Shown here: positions 15,535-23,545 of the stretch, in pieces | Layout: the number at the start of each line of letters is the position of its first letter | How positions within the stretch are numbered: the first letter of the stretch is position 1 | Assembly (NCBI RefSeq): GCF_023278365.1 | Contig: NZ_CP075338.1 | Span: 2,914,001 to 2,978,000, forward strand | Length of the DNA: 64,000 nucleotides | Source of the DNA: Epilithonimonas zeae | GTDB taxonomy: Bacteria; Bacteroidota; Bacteroidia; Flavobacteriales; Weeksellaceae | Direction of reading: 5' to 3' | The notes under the pieces: generated by a model | What the model was told of the DNA's origin: nothing | Seen by the model: the letters and a program-made list of their open reading frames with translations, nothing else | Databases searched by the model: none | Position numbers and translations under genes: made by a program

Positions 15535-18069
15535 TTATTCTTTAATACTTTCTTTAGTACTCTTCTCTTTCTGAGTTTTTCCTTCTAGCCCATCTTTAGC
15601 TTCATTGATTTTCAGAATAACCGTTTCTCCTTCACTGAATTGCTTATTAACAAGCATTTCTGCCAAAAGATCTTCTATGTATTTTTGGATAGCACGCTTA
15701 AGCGGTCTTGCTCCAAAATCTTTATCCCAACCTTTTTCTGAAATGAAATCTTTGGCTTCCTCTGTCAACTCTACTTTGTAGCCTAGTTTTTCAAGTCTGC
15801 TGTAAAGTTTTCCAAGCTCAAGGTCGATTATTTTTTTGATGTCTTTTTGCTCCAAAGAGTTAAAGATAACAATGTCATCAATTCTGTTAAGGAATTCCGG
15901 CGCAAATGCTTTCTTCAAAGCACTTTCGATAGTGGATCTTGCTCTTGCATCAGAATTGGTTTTCTTCGCATTAGTCCCGAATCCAACACCATCACCAAAA
16001 TCTTTGATATCTCTGGTTCCGATATTGGAAGTCAGAATGATAATTGTATTTCTGAAATCGATTTTTCTTCCAAGAGAATCGGTCACGAAACCTTCGTCCA
16101 AAATCTGCAACAAAATATTGAAAACATCTGGATGCGCTTTCTCAATTTCGTCAAGAAGCACAACTGCGTAAGGCTTTCTTCTAACAGCTTCTGTCAATTG
16201 TCCACCTTCTTCATAACCAACATATCCTGGAGGCGCTCCAACCAATCTGGAAACCGCAAATTTCTCCATATACTCACTCATATCAATTCTTACCAAAGCT
16301 TCATCGGAATCAAATAATTCTCGAGCCATTACTTTGGCCAACTCCGTTTTACCAACACCAGTTGTTCCAAGGAAAATGAATGTTCCGATTGGTCTGTTTG
16401 GGTCTTTCAATCCGGCTCTGTTTCTTTGAATAGCTTTTACTACTTTTTTCACAGCGTCTTCCTGACCAATCACTTTTCCATTAAGTTTATCATCCATCTG
16501 AGCCAGTTTATCTAACTCATTTTTACCCACTTTGGTTACTGGAACGCCACTCATCATAGAAACAACTTCCGCAACATTCTCTTCAGAAACTTCTTCTTTT
16601 TTCTCCTTTACATCTTTGTCCCATTGTTCCTGGGCAAGATTCAATTCGATTTGAAGCCTTTCTTCTTCGTCCTTCAGTTTTCTAGCTTCAAGATAATCCT
16701 GAGCTTTCACAGCTTTCTGTTTCAATTCCTTCACTTCTTCGATACGGGCTTCGTGGTCGATGATTTCTGTAGGAACTTTCATATTCTTGATATAAACTCT
16801 AGACCCAGCCTCGTCCATCGCATCAATTGCTTTGTCCGGTAAGAATCTGTCTGTTATATATCTGGCTGTTAAATTAACACAAGCGTTAATTGCCTCATCA
16901 GAATAATGAACATTATGATGGTCTTCGTACTTATCTTTGATTTGATGAAGGATTTGAATCGTTTCTTCAATAGATGTTGGTTCAACCATTACTTTTTGGA
17001 ATCTTCTTTCTAAAGCTCCATCTTTCTCAATATACTGACGATATTCGTCCAATGTTGTAGCACCGATGCATTGGATTTCTCCTCTTGCCAAGGCAGGTTT
17101 GAACATATTGGATGCATCTAAACTTCCTGTAGAACTTCCCGCACCTACAATTGTATGTAATTCATCAATGAAAAGAATGACATCTCTGTTTTTCTCCAAT
17201 TCCGTCATTATCGCTTTCATTCTTTCTTCGAATTGTCCACGATATTTGGTTCCTGCAACAAGACTTGCTAAATCTAACGTAATAACTCGCTTGCCATAAA
17301 GAACTCTGGAAACTTTTTTCTGCTGAATTCTCAAAGCTAAACCTTCTGCGATTGCAGATTTACCAACTCCAGGCTCACCAATCAAAAGTGGATTGTTTTT
17401 CTTTCTTCTCGATAGAATCTGAGAAACTCTTTCAATTTCTTTTTCACGACCAATAACCGGGTCCAGTTTTCCATCTCTTGCAAGAGCGGTCAAATCACGA
17501 CCAAAGTTGTCCAAAGTTGGAGTCTTACTTTTCTGGCCACCAAGATTTCCGGAAGGTTTCTTCATCTGGCTGTAAGGTTCATCCTTCTCATCGTCATCAT
17601 CGTAAGCACTGTTTTGCGGCAATTGATCGGTATTTTTCAACATCGTTCTATACGCCTTTTGAACAGCATCATAATCGATATCATAAGCCTGAAGAATGCT
17701 GGATGTCGGATCTTCCTGCTTGTACAATATTCCTAACAAAAGATGTACGGTATTGATATCTGCAGATTGATATTGACGACATTCTAATTCTGACCTTTTC
17801 ACAGCCTGATCTGCCATTTTTGTAAAAGAAATGCTTCCCATATTAGCAGTGAAAGGATTACTGTTCACGGCACTTAGGGTTTCTATTTTTCGTTTTATCT
17901 GGGTGAGGTCTGCGCTAAGACTTTCAAGAATCTCTTTCGCAGAATTTTCAGTTTTGATAATTCCTAAAAGGAAATGTTCAGTATTCAGAAACTCACTCTG
18001 CAAACGCCTTGCTTCATTTTTGCTTTGCTTGAACACGCGGTTCAAACCGTCTGAAAATTTATAATCCAT
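15535..18069 (-). CDS. clpC: ATP-dependent Clp protease ATP-binding subunit ClpC
   Basis: A Hsp100 unfoldase that feeds ClpP and also acts in protein quality control. Its 844 residues contain a double Clp N-domain (about 1-150), a first AAA+ module with LLIGEPGVGKSAIAEGLA and DELHTIVGAG, a UVR-type middle segment (YLEARKLKDEEERLQ), a second AAA+ module with FLGTTGVGKTELAK, and sensor and C-terminal region ARPLKRAIQKYIED. The UVR segment favours ClpC over ClpB. The final 25 residues are lysine/glutamate rich. Followed by a strong terminator. Confidence 0.95.
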   Translation of the reverse strand: MDYKFSDGLNRVFKQSKNEARRLQSEFLNTEHFLLGIIKTENSAKEILESLSADLTQIKRKIETLSAVNSNPFTANMGSISFTKMADQAVKRSELECRQYQSADINTVHLLLGILYKQEDPTSSILQAYDIDYDAVQKAYRTMLKNTDQLPQNSAYDDDDEKDEPYSQMKKPSGNLGGQKSKTPTLDNFGRDLTALARDGKLDPVIGREKEIERVSQILSRRKKNNPLLIGEPGVGKSAIAEGLALRIQQKKVSRVLYGKRVITLDLASLVAGTKYRGQFEERMKAIMTELEKNRDVILFIDELHTIVGAGSSTGSLDASNMFKPALARGEIQCIGATTLDEYRQYIEKDGALERRFQKVMVEPTSIEETIQILHQIKDKYEDHHNVHYSDEAINACVNLTARYITDRFLPDKAIDAMDEAGSRVYIKNMKVPTEIIDHEARIEEVKELKQKAVKAQDYLEARKLKDEEERLQIELNLAQEQWDKDVKEKKEEVSEENVAEVVSMMSGVPVTKVGKNELDKLAQMDDKLNGKVIGQEDAVKKVVKAIQRNRAGLKDPNRPIGTFIFLGTTGVGKTELAKVMARELFDSDEALVRIDMSEYMEKFAVSRLVGAPPGYVGYEEGGQLTEAVRRKPYAVVLLDEIEKAHPDVFNILLQILDEGFVTDSLGRKIDFRNTIIILTSNIGTRDIKDFGDGVGFGTNAKKTNSDARARSTIESALKKAFAPEFLNRIDDIVIFNSLEQKDIKKIIDLELGKLYSRLEKLGYKVELTEEAKDFISEKGWDKDFGARPLKRAIQKYIEDLLAEMLVNKQFSEGETVILKINEAKDGLEGKTQKEKSTKESIKE

Positions 18070-18213
18070 AATTAAAATTATACACTAAGTTATGTTTTTT
18101 ATAATCAATCCTACAATAAATAATTGTAAAATTTAAATATTTGGTTGCAAATAGATTGCCATGAAGAAAAAATGGACTTTATGACCTGATTTTTTTATCA
18201 TTGCAAAATTGAT

Positions 18214-18221
18214 TAGGTTTG
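18214..18221 (+). promoter_or_regulatory. -7 promoter box for the 18242 gene
   Basis: TAGGTTTG fits TAnnTTTG 20 bp before the ATG. No convincing TTG at the expected distance. Confidence 0.35.
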
Positions 18222-18241
18222 TGATACTCAAAATTTAACCA

Positions 18242-18457
18242 ATGGAAAACTGGCCAGAATATGTTGGATATTTGGCTTCTGCTTTTATAGTTGGAGGCTT
18301 TTTGCTAAAGAATATTACTGCCATCAGAACGATTAATTTGTTAGGATGTATATGCTTTGTGATTTACGGTATTTTTAGCGGAATGCTCTGGCCAGTGATT
18401 ATTCCGAACGGAATTCTCGCCTTTGTCCAGATTTATTATATTTTAAAAAAAGACTAG
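18242..18457 (+). CDS. YgjV-like small membrane protein
   Basis: A 71-residue protein with three hydrophobic segments: YVGYLASAFIVGGFLLK, INLLGCICFVIYGIF and WPVIIPNGILAFVQIYYIL. Layout and the pattern R-T-I-N-x2-G-C-x-x-F-x-x-Y-G fit the YgjV/Imp family (half-SWEET-like size). No transport substrate known. It ends 1 nt before the glycosyltransferase start, so the two are probably co-transcribed. Confidence 0.68.
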   Translation: MENWPEYVGYLASAFIVGGFLLKNITAIRTINLLGCICFVIYGIFSGMLWPVIIPNGILAFVQIYYILKKD

Positions 18458-18458
18458 T

Positions 18459-19565
18459 ATGAAAGTCATTGTAAGTGTTTTTAATAACCTTTACACAGAC
18501 CAGCGTGTAGAAAAAGTCTGCAAAACACTTTATGATCACGGTTATCAGCCTATTTTAATTGGCAATAACTGGTCGGGAACACCTGAAATGGAAAGACCTT
18601 ATCCGTTTTTCAGGATTGATTTGAAGTCTAAAAAATTGAGATTTGCCTACATAGAATTTCAGCAAAAGCTCTACAAAGAAATCAAAAAATATGCTGACAA
18701 TAAGACCATTTTATTAGCCAATGACCTGGAAACAATAATGCCAAATTATCTCATTTCTAAGAAATTGGGCATCCCGATTGTTTTTGACAGCCACGAGATT
18801 TTTACCGAAATGCCCACAATCCAGGGACGCTGGGTAAAAAATGTGTGGAAAAAAATAGAAAGCACTTTTGTTCCGAAAATCAAGAAAATGATTGCTGCAA
18901 GTGATTCCTATGCTAATTGGTTTGCCAATGAATATAAAATCAATAAACCAATTGTTATCAATAATCTTCCCAGAAAAATTGAATTTAAAGGAACCACCGA
19001 AAACTCGAAAAAAATTATTCTTTATCAAGGCTGGTTGAATTACTCCCGAGGAATTGATAAAGCCATTCTCGCAATGCAATCGATTGAAAATGCGGAACTT
19101 TGGATTGCTGGCGGTGGACCAATGGAAAATGAATTTAAACAAATTGCTATTAAGGCTGATGTTTTGGATAAAGTCAAATTTCTTGGGAAATTATCTCCGG
19201 ATGACCTTCGGAAATTGACCCCGAAAGCTGATGTTGGAATTAGTATTGAGGAAAATAATGGATTGAGTTACTATTATTCTTTACCCAACAAAATCTCAGA
19301 TTATATCCAATCCCGAGTTCCGGTGGTTGTATCAGATTTTCCGGAAATGAGAAATATTGTGAATACTTTTGGTGTTGGAGAAATTATAGAAAATCATTCT
19401 ACTGAACACCTTGCAGACAAATTGAAAATAGTTCTGGAAAAAGGGAAAGCTTCCTATCTTCACAACCTACATGTAGCTGCAGACGAACTTTGCTGGGAAA
19501 ATGAGGAAGGTAAAATCCTCAAAATATTCTCAGACTGTAAAAAAGAATTAGAACACAACCATTAA
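18459..19565 (+). CDS. Family 4-like glycosyltransferase
   Basis: A 368-residue GT-B glycosyltransferase. Features are an N-terminal acceptor domain (DQRVEKVCKTLYDHGYQPIL), VFDSHEIFTEMPTIQGRW, and a donor-binding C-terminal half with IILYQGWLNYSRGIDKAILA, ELWIAGGGPMENEFK, VKFLGKLSPDDLRKLTPKAD and a sugar-nucleotide region around GISIEENNGLSYYYSLPNK. The acceptor cannot be told from sequence. It is coupled to the upstream YgjV-like gene and not part of a visible polysaccharide cluster. Confidence 0.85.
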   Translation: MKVIVSVFNNLYTDQRVEKVCKTLYDHGYQPILIGNNWSGTPEMERPYPFFRIDLKSKKLRFAYIEFQQKLYKEIKKYADNKTILLANDLETIMPNYLISKKLGIPIVFDSHEIFTEMPTIQGRWVKNVWKKIESTFVPKIKKMIAASDSYANWFANEYKINKPIVINNLPRKIEFKGTTENSKKIILYQGWLNYSRGIDKAILAMQSIENAELWIAGGGPMENEFKQIAIKADVLDKVKFLGKLSPDDLRKLTPKADVGISIEENNGLSYYYSLPNKISDYIQSRVPVVVSDFPEMRNIVNTFGVGEIIENHSTEHLADKLKIVLEKGKASYLHNLHVAADELCWENEEGKILKIFSDCKKELEHNH

Positions 19566-19627
19566 CCTTCTGTCTTTTCTGTCATCTAAAGATTGTATGA
19601 TTTTTGATGATTAATCTTTCTAAAATA

Positions 19628-20149
19628 ATGAATATGAGAGCTTCTATATTAATGATAAGTTTTGCACTGATGACAATCAGCTGCGGAAGTCAAATATATC
19701 TTGACCCAGTAACATTGAACTCTGCAATAGAAAATAAAGAATTTGATTTCAATGCAACGAAGGCATTTCCAACCAATTACGATGTGTTGAATGTGATGAA
19801 CTCGATGCCAGGATCAACAGGAACTCGAATTTTGAACCTAGACTCGGGTTACGGTTTTAATCTGAAAAAAGATTTGTTCAGTGTTTATCTGCCTTATTTT
19901 GGAAGGGCTTTTACGGTTAGTCCAGGCGACGCAAACAATAGCGGAATCAAATTCGAATCCAAGGAATTTACGGTAAAACAATCTGCGACTAAAAAAGGAA
20001 ATACACTTTTGGTCATCACGCCAAGCGACCAAAGAGAAAATTATGTTTTCAATCTGGAGATCTTCAAAAACGGAAGTGGATTTTTATCAGTAAGATCTAA
20101 TAACAGACAGCCAATCAGTTTTGACGGGAATATTTCGTCAGCGAAATAA
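19628..20149 (+). CDS. DUF4251-family lipoprotein
   Basis: From ATG 19628 the N-terminus is a lipoprotein signal (ILMISFALMTISCGSQ) with the lipobox cysteine near residue 20; ATG 19634 is equally possible. The body contains YGFNLKKDLFSVYLPYFGRA and FESKEFTVKQSATKKGN, typical of DUF4251 proteins of Bacteroidota, and ends in RSNNRQPISFDGNI. Likely anchored to a cell-envelope membrane. The stop abuts the stop of the convergent meaB with no spacer. Confidence 0.75.
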   Translation: MNMRASILMISFALMTISCGSQIYLDPVTLNSAIENKEFDFNATKAFPTNYDVLNVMNSMPGSTGTRILNLDSGYGFNLKKDLFSVYLPYFGRAFTVSPGDANNSGIKFESKEFTVKQSATKKGNTLLVITPSDQRENYVFNLEIFKNGSGFLSVRSNNRQPISFDGNISSAK

Positions 20150-21136
20150 TTAATTCCCTAATAATTTTTTAACAAAATCACTGGCTTCGGAACTTGGATT
20201 AGACAAAAGTTCTGAAGCATTTTTTTTATGTTCCTGGAAAGAATTTTCTAATGAATGGTCGTTTTTAGCTCTTTCAAGAATATATTCTCTTACCCAGAAT
20301 TCAAAACGTTTCTGAGCTTGATTTTTTCTGGTTTCGAGGAAAGTTCCATTCTTCGTTTTCAAAGAAATATAGTCCTCGATTTTATCAAAAACTTCCTCCA
20401 ATCCGGTTTTTTCCAAAGCAGACCCAAAGAGCACTGGGATTTTCCAGTTTTTTTCTTTTGGTGTTATAAATTGCAATGCTCTAGTCAATTCCGTTTTCGT
20501 CATTTTAGCTTTAGATAGATTTTCGGAATTCACCTTATTAATGAAAATCAAATCCGCCATTTCCATTATTCCACGTTTGATTCCCTGTAATTCGTCGCCA
20601 GTTCCGATGACTTTCAGAAAAAGAAAAACATCGGTAATATCATTTACCAAAGTTTCACTTTGTCCAACACCAACGGTTTCTATCAGGATATAATCAAAAC
20701 CTGCCGCTTCACAGATCAAAAGACTTTCAAAAGTTGTATTCGCAATCCCACCTAAAAATCCGGAGCTTGGACTAGGGCGGATAAAAGCATTCGGATCTTT
20801 GGCCAGTTCTTCCATTCTGGTTTTATCGCCAAGAATACTTCCTTTGTTGATCGAGGAGCTGGGGTCAATCGCCAGAACGGCTACTTTTTTTCCTTGCTCA
20901 ATCGCATATTTTCCAAAGCTTTCTATGAAGGTTGATTTTCCAGCACCTGGAACGCCTGTAATTCCGATTCGGATAGATTTTCCTGTGAATGGCAAAATTT
21001 CTTTTAGTAATTGATCCACAATTTCCCGATGTTCAGGCTTTTTACTTTCAATTAAAGTAATAGCTTTTCCCAAAATCCTTTTATCAGAAGATTTGATTCC
21101 GTTGATGTAATCTTGTAAACTGATTGTTTTATTCAT
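20150..21136 (-). CDS. meaB: Methylmalonyl-CoA mutase-associated GTPase MeaB
   Basis: A G3E-family P-loop GTPase chaperone that protects and reloads the B12-dependent methylmalonyl-CoA mutase. The 328 residues show IRIGITGVPGAGKSTFIES (G1), AVLAIDPSSSINKGSILGDK, ILIETVGVGQSETLVND (G3 region) and INKVN (G4). Its client mutase is encoded nearby at 25420-27543 on the same strand, separated by the rtcB operon. Confidence 0.93.
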   Translation of the reverse strand: MNKTISLQDYINGIKSSDKRILGKAITLIESKKPEHREIVDQLLKEILPFTGKSIRIGITGVPGAGKSTFIESFGKYAIEQGKKVAVLAIDPSSSINKGSILGDKTRMEELAKDPNAFIRPSPSSGFLGGIANTTFESLLICEAAGFDYILIETVGVGQSETLVNDITDVFLFLKVIGTGDELQGIKRGIMEMADLIFINKVNSENLSKAKMTKTELTRALQFITPKEKNWKIPVLFGSALEKTGLEEVFDKIEDYISLKTKNGTFLETRKNQAQKRFEFWVREYILERAKNDHSLENSFQEHKKNASELLSNPSSEASDFVKKLLGN

Positions 21137-21195
21137 TGGGAATTTGGAATTATTACAAATTAGGATTTAGGTAATTTTCGGAGTCTTATATTTTC

Positions 21196-21203
21196 TATTT
21201 TTG
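21196..21203 (+). promoter_or_regulatory. -7 promoter box of the cytochrome c gene
   Basis: TATTTTTG, 21 bp upstream of the ATG at 21225. It rules out the TTG at 21201 as the gene start. Confidence 0.45.
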
Positions 21204-21224
21204 ATAAGAATAAAATCCAAAAAT

Positions 21225-21515
21225 ATGAAAAAAACGATATATGCCTTATGTTTTGTAGGCGCAATTATCTATTCCTGTACAACAAAAACAGTGGCGACTT
21301 CTACGGCTTCTATCGACACCAGTGCAGAATACGTAGCTAAAGGTAAAACCGTATTTGACCAGCATTGCGGAAAATGCCACGGACTTCCGGAAGCTTCTGA
21401 CCACACGCCGGAACAATGGAACAAGATCATCGCAAGAATGGCTCCGAAAGCGAAACTGAATCCGGACGAAACCAATTGGGTTCTGGCTTATGTAACGGTT
21501 AATGCGAAGAAGTAA
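21225..21515 (+). CDS. Small c-type cytochrome lipoprotein
   Basis: 96 residues from ATG 21225. The lipoprotein-type signal MKKTIYALCFVGAIIYSC places it on the membrane outside the cytoplasm. One haem-binding motif, CGKCHG, follows DQH, and MAPKAKL provides a plausible axial methionine, so this is a single-domain class I cytochrome c. Electron partner unknown; monocistronic. Confidence 0.82.
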   Translation: MKKTIYALCFVGAIIYSCTTKTVATSTASIDTSAEYVAKGKTVFDQHCGKCHGLPEASDHTPEQWNKIIARMAPKAKLNPDETNWVLAYVTVNAKK

Positions 21516-21516
21516 A

Positions 21517-21650
21517 TTTTGGGCAATCCCTCTCCAAGGCTTTAGCCAACGCTCGGGTCGGGCTATCCACTCATATCTTTTGCTTTTCCCAAGCTAAATC
21601 TTAGCTAAAAAGCAAAAGGATAACCGTTACTATCCCTATTGCGTCCATTA
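21517..21650. repeat. Dispersed intergenic hairpin element, copy B
   Basis: Core stem CTTTTGCTTTT (21577-21587) pairs with AAAAGCAAAAG (21608-21618). Flanks are GGGCAATCCCT, TCGGGCTATCC and ACTATCCCT. It matches copy D (about 28015-28185) in reverse orientation. Confidence 0.7.
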
Positions 21651-21660
21651 TTGCATATAA

Positions 21661-21691
21661 AACAAAAGGAAACCATTAATTGGTTTCCTTT
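21661..21691 (-). terminator. Terminator of the rtcB-prfH-TPR operon
   Basis: AAAGGAAACCA (21665-21675) pairs with TGGTTTCCTTT (21681-21691). The hairpin overlaps the stop codon of the TPR gene and is followed by TTTTGTTTT on the minus strand. Confidence 0.75.
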
Positions 21692-22209
21692 TTCTTGTTG
21701 CTTTTCGCTTTACTTTTGGTTTTCTTTTTCTTGGGTATTTTCTCTTTGATGAATTTTTCTTTGCTCTTCAAAAAGTCCAACATAGATTGATCATAAGCGA
21801 ATTTTTTAGCTTCTTTCAAAATTTCCAATGCTTTTTTGAAATCCATTTTGATTTCAGACAGATAAGATTTTTGGATTAAAATTCTGCATTTGTCAATTCC
21901 TTTTATTTTCAAAGAATATTCGATGAGTTTTTCTGCTTCGTCCAAATCTTCATTATCCAAAAGGCATTTGATGTAATATCTTGGTGTGTTGAGATTCGTA
22001 ACGTCACATTGCAATGCTTCTTCGAAATAGAGTTTTGCTTTTTCATAATCGATGAGCATTTCGCTGTATATTCTTCCCATCAGACAAAGCGAATCTGCAT
22101 CTTCCGGGTCATAAGAAAGTGCGTAGTTCAATGCTTCCAGACAATCCGGCAAGTTGTATGGATAATTATCCAAAGCTTCGAAATAATATTTACTTTTAGT
22201 TAAGGTCAT
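21676..22209 (-). CDS. TPR protein with a basic tail, last gene of the RNA-repair operon
   Basis: A 177-residue soluble protein. At least two or three tetratricopeptide-like helix pairs are visible (CLEALNYALSYDPEDADSLC, YEKAKLYFEEALQCD, DEAEKLIEYSLK, FKKALEILKEAKK). The last 25 residues are strongly basic (KIPKKKKTKSKAKSNKKK), which could bind RNA or ribosomes (inference). Its start overlaps the end of prfH by 14 nt, so it is translationally coupled to a ribosome-rescue factor. No named family. Confidence 0.75.
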   Translation of the reverse strand: MTLTKSKYYFEALDNYPYNLPDCLEALNYALSYDPEDADSLCLMGRIYSEMLIDYEKAKLYFEEALQCDVTNLNTPRYYIKCLLDNEDLDEAEKLIEYSLKIKGIDKCRILIQKSYLSEIKMDFKKALEILKEAKKFAYDQSMLDFLKSKEKFIKEKIPKKKKTKSKAKSNKKKETN

Positions 22210-22894
22210 TTCTGTAGTTTTTTAATTCGTTTTTCACTTGAAGTCTTTCTTTTTTGAAAGATTTTTCCTGATAATTCTTTCTGAAATCAGTTCCCGAAAA
22301 TGTTCTGATTGGATTTCCTCTTTGAACATTCAAATGATTATTCCAGGTTTCCTGCATTTGTTTTTGAAGCTGGATGATATTCTGTTCCAAAACTTTTTCT
22401 TTCAGTCTTTCAACCGAAAGTTTTTTATTCTCCAGTTGCGACCGGGAATCCTGCACGAATACACTTTGTCCTGTCGGAATATGAGTTGCACGAACAGCTG
22501 TGTTGACTTTATTCACGTTTTGCCCGCCACTTCCCTGACTTCTCGCCGTCTGAAACCGGATATCTTTTTCATTAAATTCAATTTTTTCCAAACCTTCCAG
22601 TTCGAAAATCCCGATAAACCAATTGCTTCTCTTATGCAGTTTTCTGAAAGTGCTTTTCCCAATCCAAAGAATGCTTCCGAGCCAGCTTTTAAGAAATTCA
22701 TTGACTCCTTTTCCTTTTAAAAGTAAAGTCACAGATTTCAACGTCAGGTTTTCATCACCATTTTCACGGTGAATGATTTCGTAATCGATTTTATTTTGTT
22801 TTGCTTCCTCAAGGAAAACCTTCAGAACTTTGGCAACTACCCATTGACATTCCGAAGGTCCTCTTCCCGAGGTTATTTGTATGAGTTTTTCCAT
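22196..22894 (-). CDS. prfH: Peptide chain release factor H homologue
   Basis: A class I release factor-like protein of 232 residues. It has the peptidyl-tRNA hydrolysis motif GGQ at residues 123-125 within QGSGGQNVNKVNTAVR and the following IPTGQSVFVQDSRSQ. It lacks the stop-codon-reading domain of RF1/RF2, as PrfH proteins do. PrfH with an RtcB ligase is known to act on ribosomes cleaved in the decoding centre. Here rtcB lies two genes upstream. It overlaps both neighbours (22 and 14 nt). Confidence 0.9.
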   Translation of the reverse strand: MEKLIQITSGRGPSECQWVVAKVLKVFLEEAKQNKIDYEIIHRENGDENLTLKSVTLLLKGKGVNEFLKSWLGSILWIGKSTFRKLHKRSNWFIGIFELEGLEKIEFNEKDIRFQTARSQGSGGQNVNKVNTAVRATHIPTGQSVFVQDSRSQLENKKLSVERLKEKVLEQNIIQLQKQMQETWNNHLNVQRGNPIRTFSGTDFRKNYQEKSFKKERLQVKNELKNYRNDLN

Positions 22895-23460
22895 TTTTGT
22901 AAAATTTTTAAGATAGCTTCTCTGTTTTTAGCTTCTTTAATAAATGTTGATAATCTTTCTACCATTCGCATTCTGTACGGCAATCTTGTTCTTAAATCTG
23001 ATGAAACATAGTTTTCCATTTCTAAAAGATGTTCCCGATTTCTTGCCCAGAATAACTTTCCTTTGAAATCTTCCTGGAAATAATAGGGACAACCAAAAAC
23101 CTGGTCGTGTATCAAACCCTCTTCTCTTATAGAATTGTTTAGATACTTTTCAGATTTAGGCTGAACTTGAAAAGAAGAATCGCATTCGTCGCATTTTACA
23201 GTAACATTCTTAGGTTTCTCTTTCAAATTGCCTTGCTCATAGCGAATTGGATGTGCACAAATCGGACAATTGAGTTTTACAAATGCTTTGTAAATTACCA
23301 AGTCCAATCCGTTTTTCTTCAAATTACAATGATTACATTCTAAAGTCGCTTGCTTATAGTTATATTCATTTTTGACCACTGCATCTTCTCCGCAATCAGG
23401 ACAAACAACGAGAATGTTTTCGTGATAATTGAAATATTCTTGTTTGTATATTTTTTTCAT
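22873..23460 (-). CDS. Zinc-ribbon protein between rtcB and prfH
   Basis: 195 residues with two four-cysteine ribbons: CPDCG with CNHC (about residues 20-46) and CPIC with CDEC (about 65-95). The C-terminal half is basic and aromatic (FWARNREHLLEMENYVSSDL, RTRLPYRMRMVERLSTFIKE) and is not a domain I recognise. The ribbons suggest nucleic-acid or ribosome binding. Overlap with prfH and an 85-nt gap to rtcB make it part of the repair operon. Confidence 0.8.
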   Translation of the reverse strand: MKKIYKQEYFNYHENILVVCPDCGEDAVVKNEYNYKQATLECNHCNLKKNGLDLVIYKAFVKLNCPICAHPIRYEQGNLKEKPKNVTVKCDECDSSFQVQPKSEKYLNNSIREEGLIHDQVFGCPYYFQEDFKGKLFWARNREHLLEMENYVSSDLRTRLPYRMRMVERLSTFIKEAKNREAILKILQKWKNSYK

Positions 23461-23545
23461 TTTGTTTAATTAATTTGTTGCTGATTGATTTCAGTTGATA
23501 GTGCTAAAAATTCTAACAACTATCAACCAAAACCTATCAACCATT

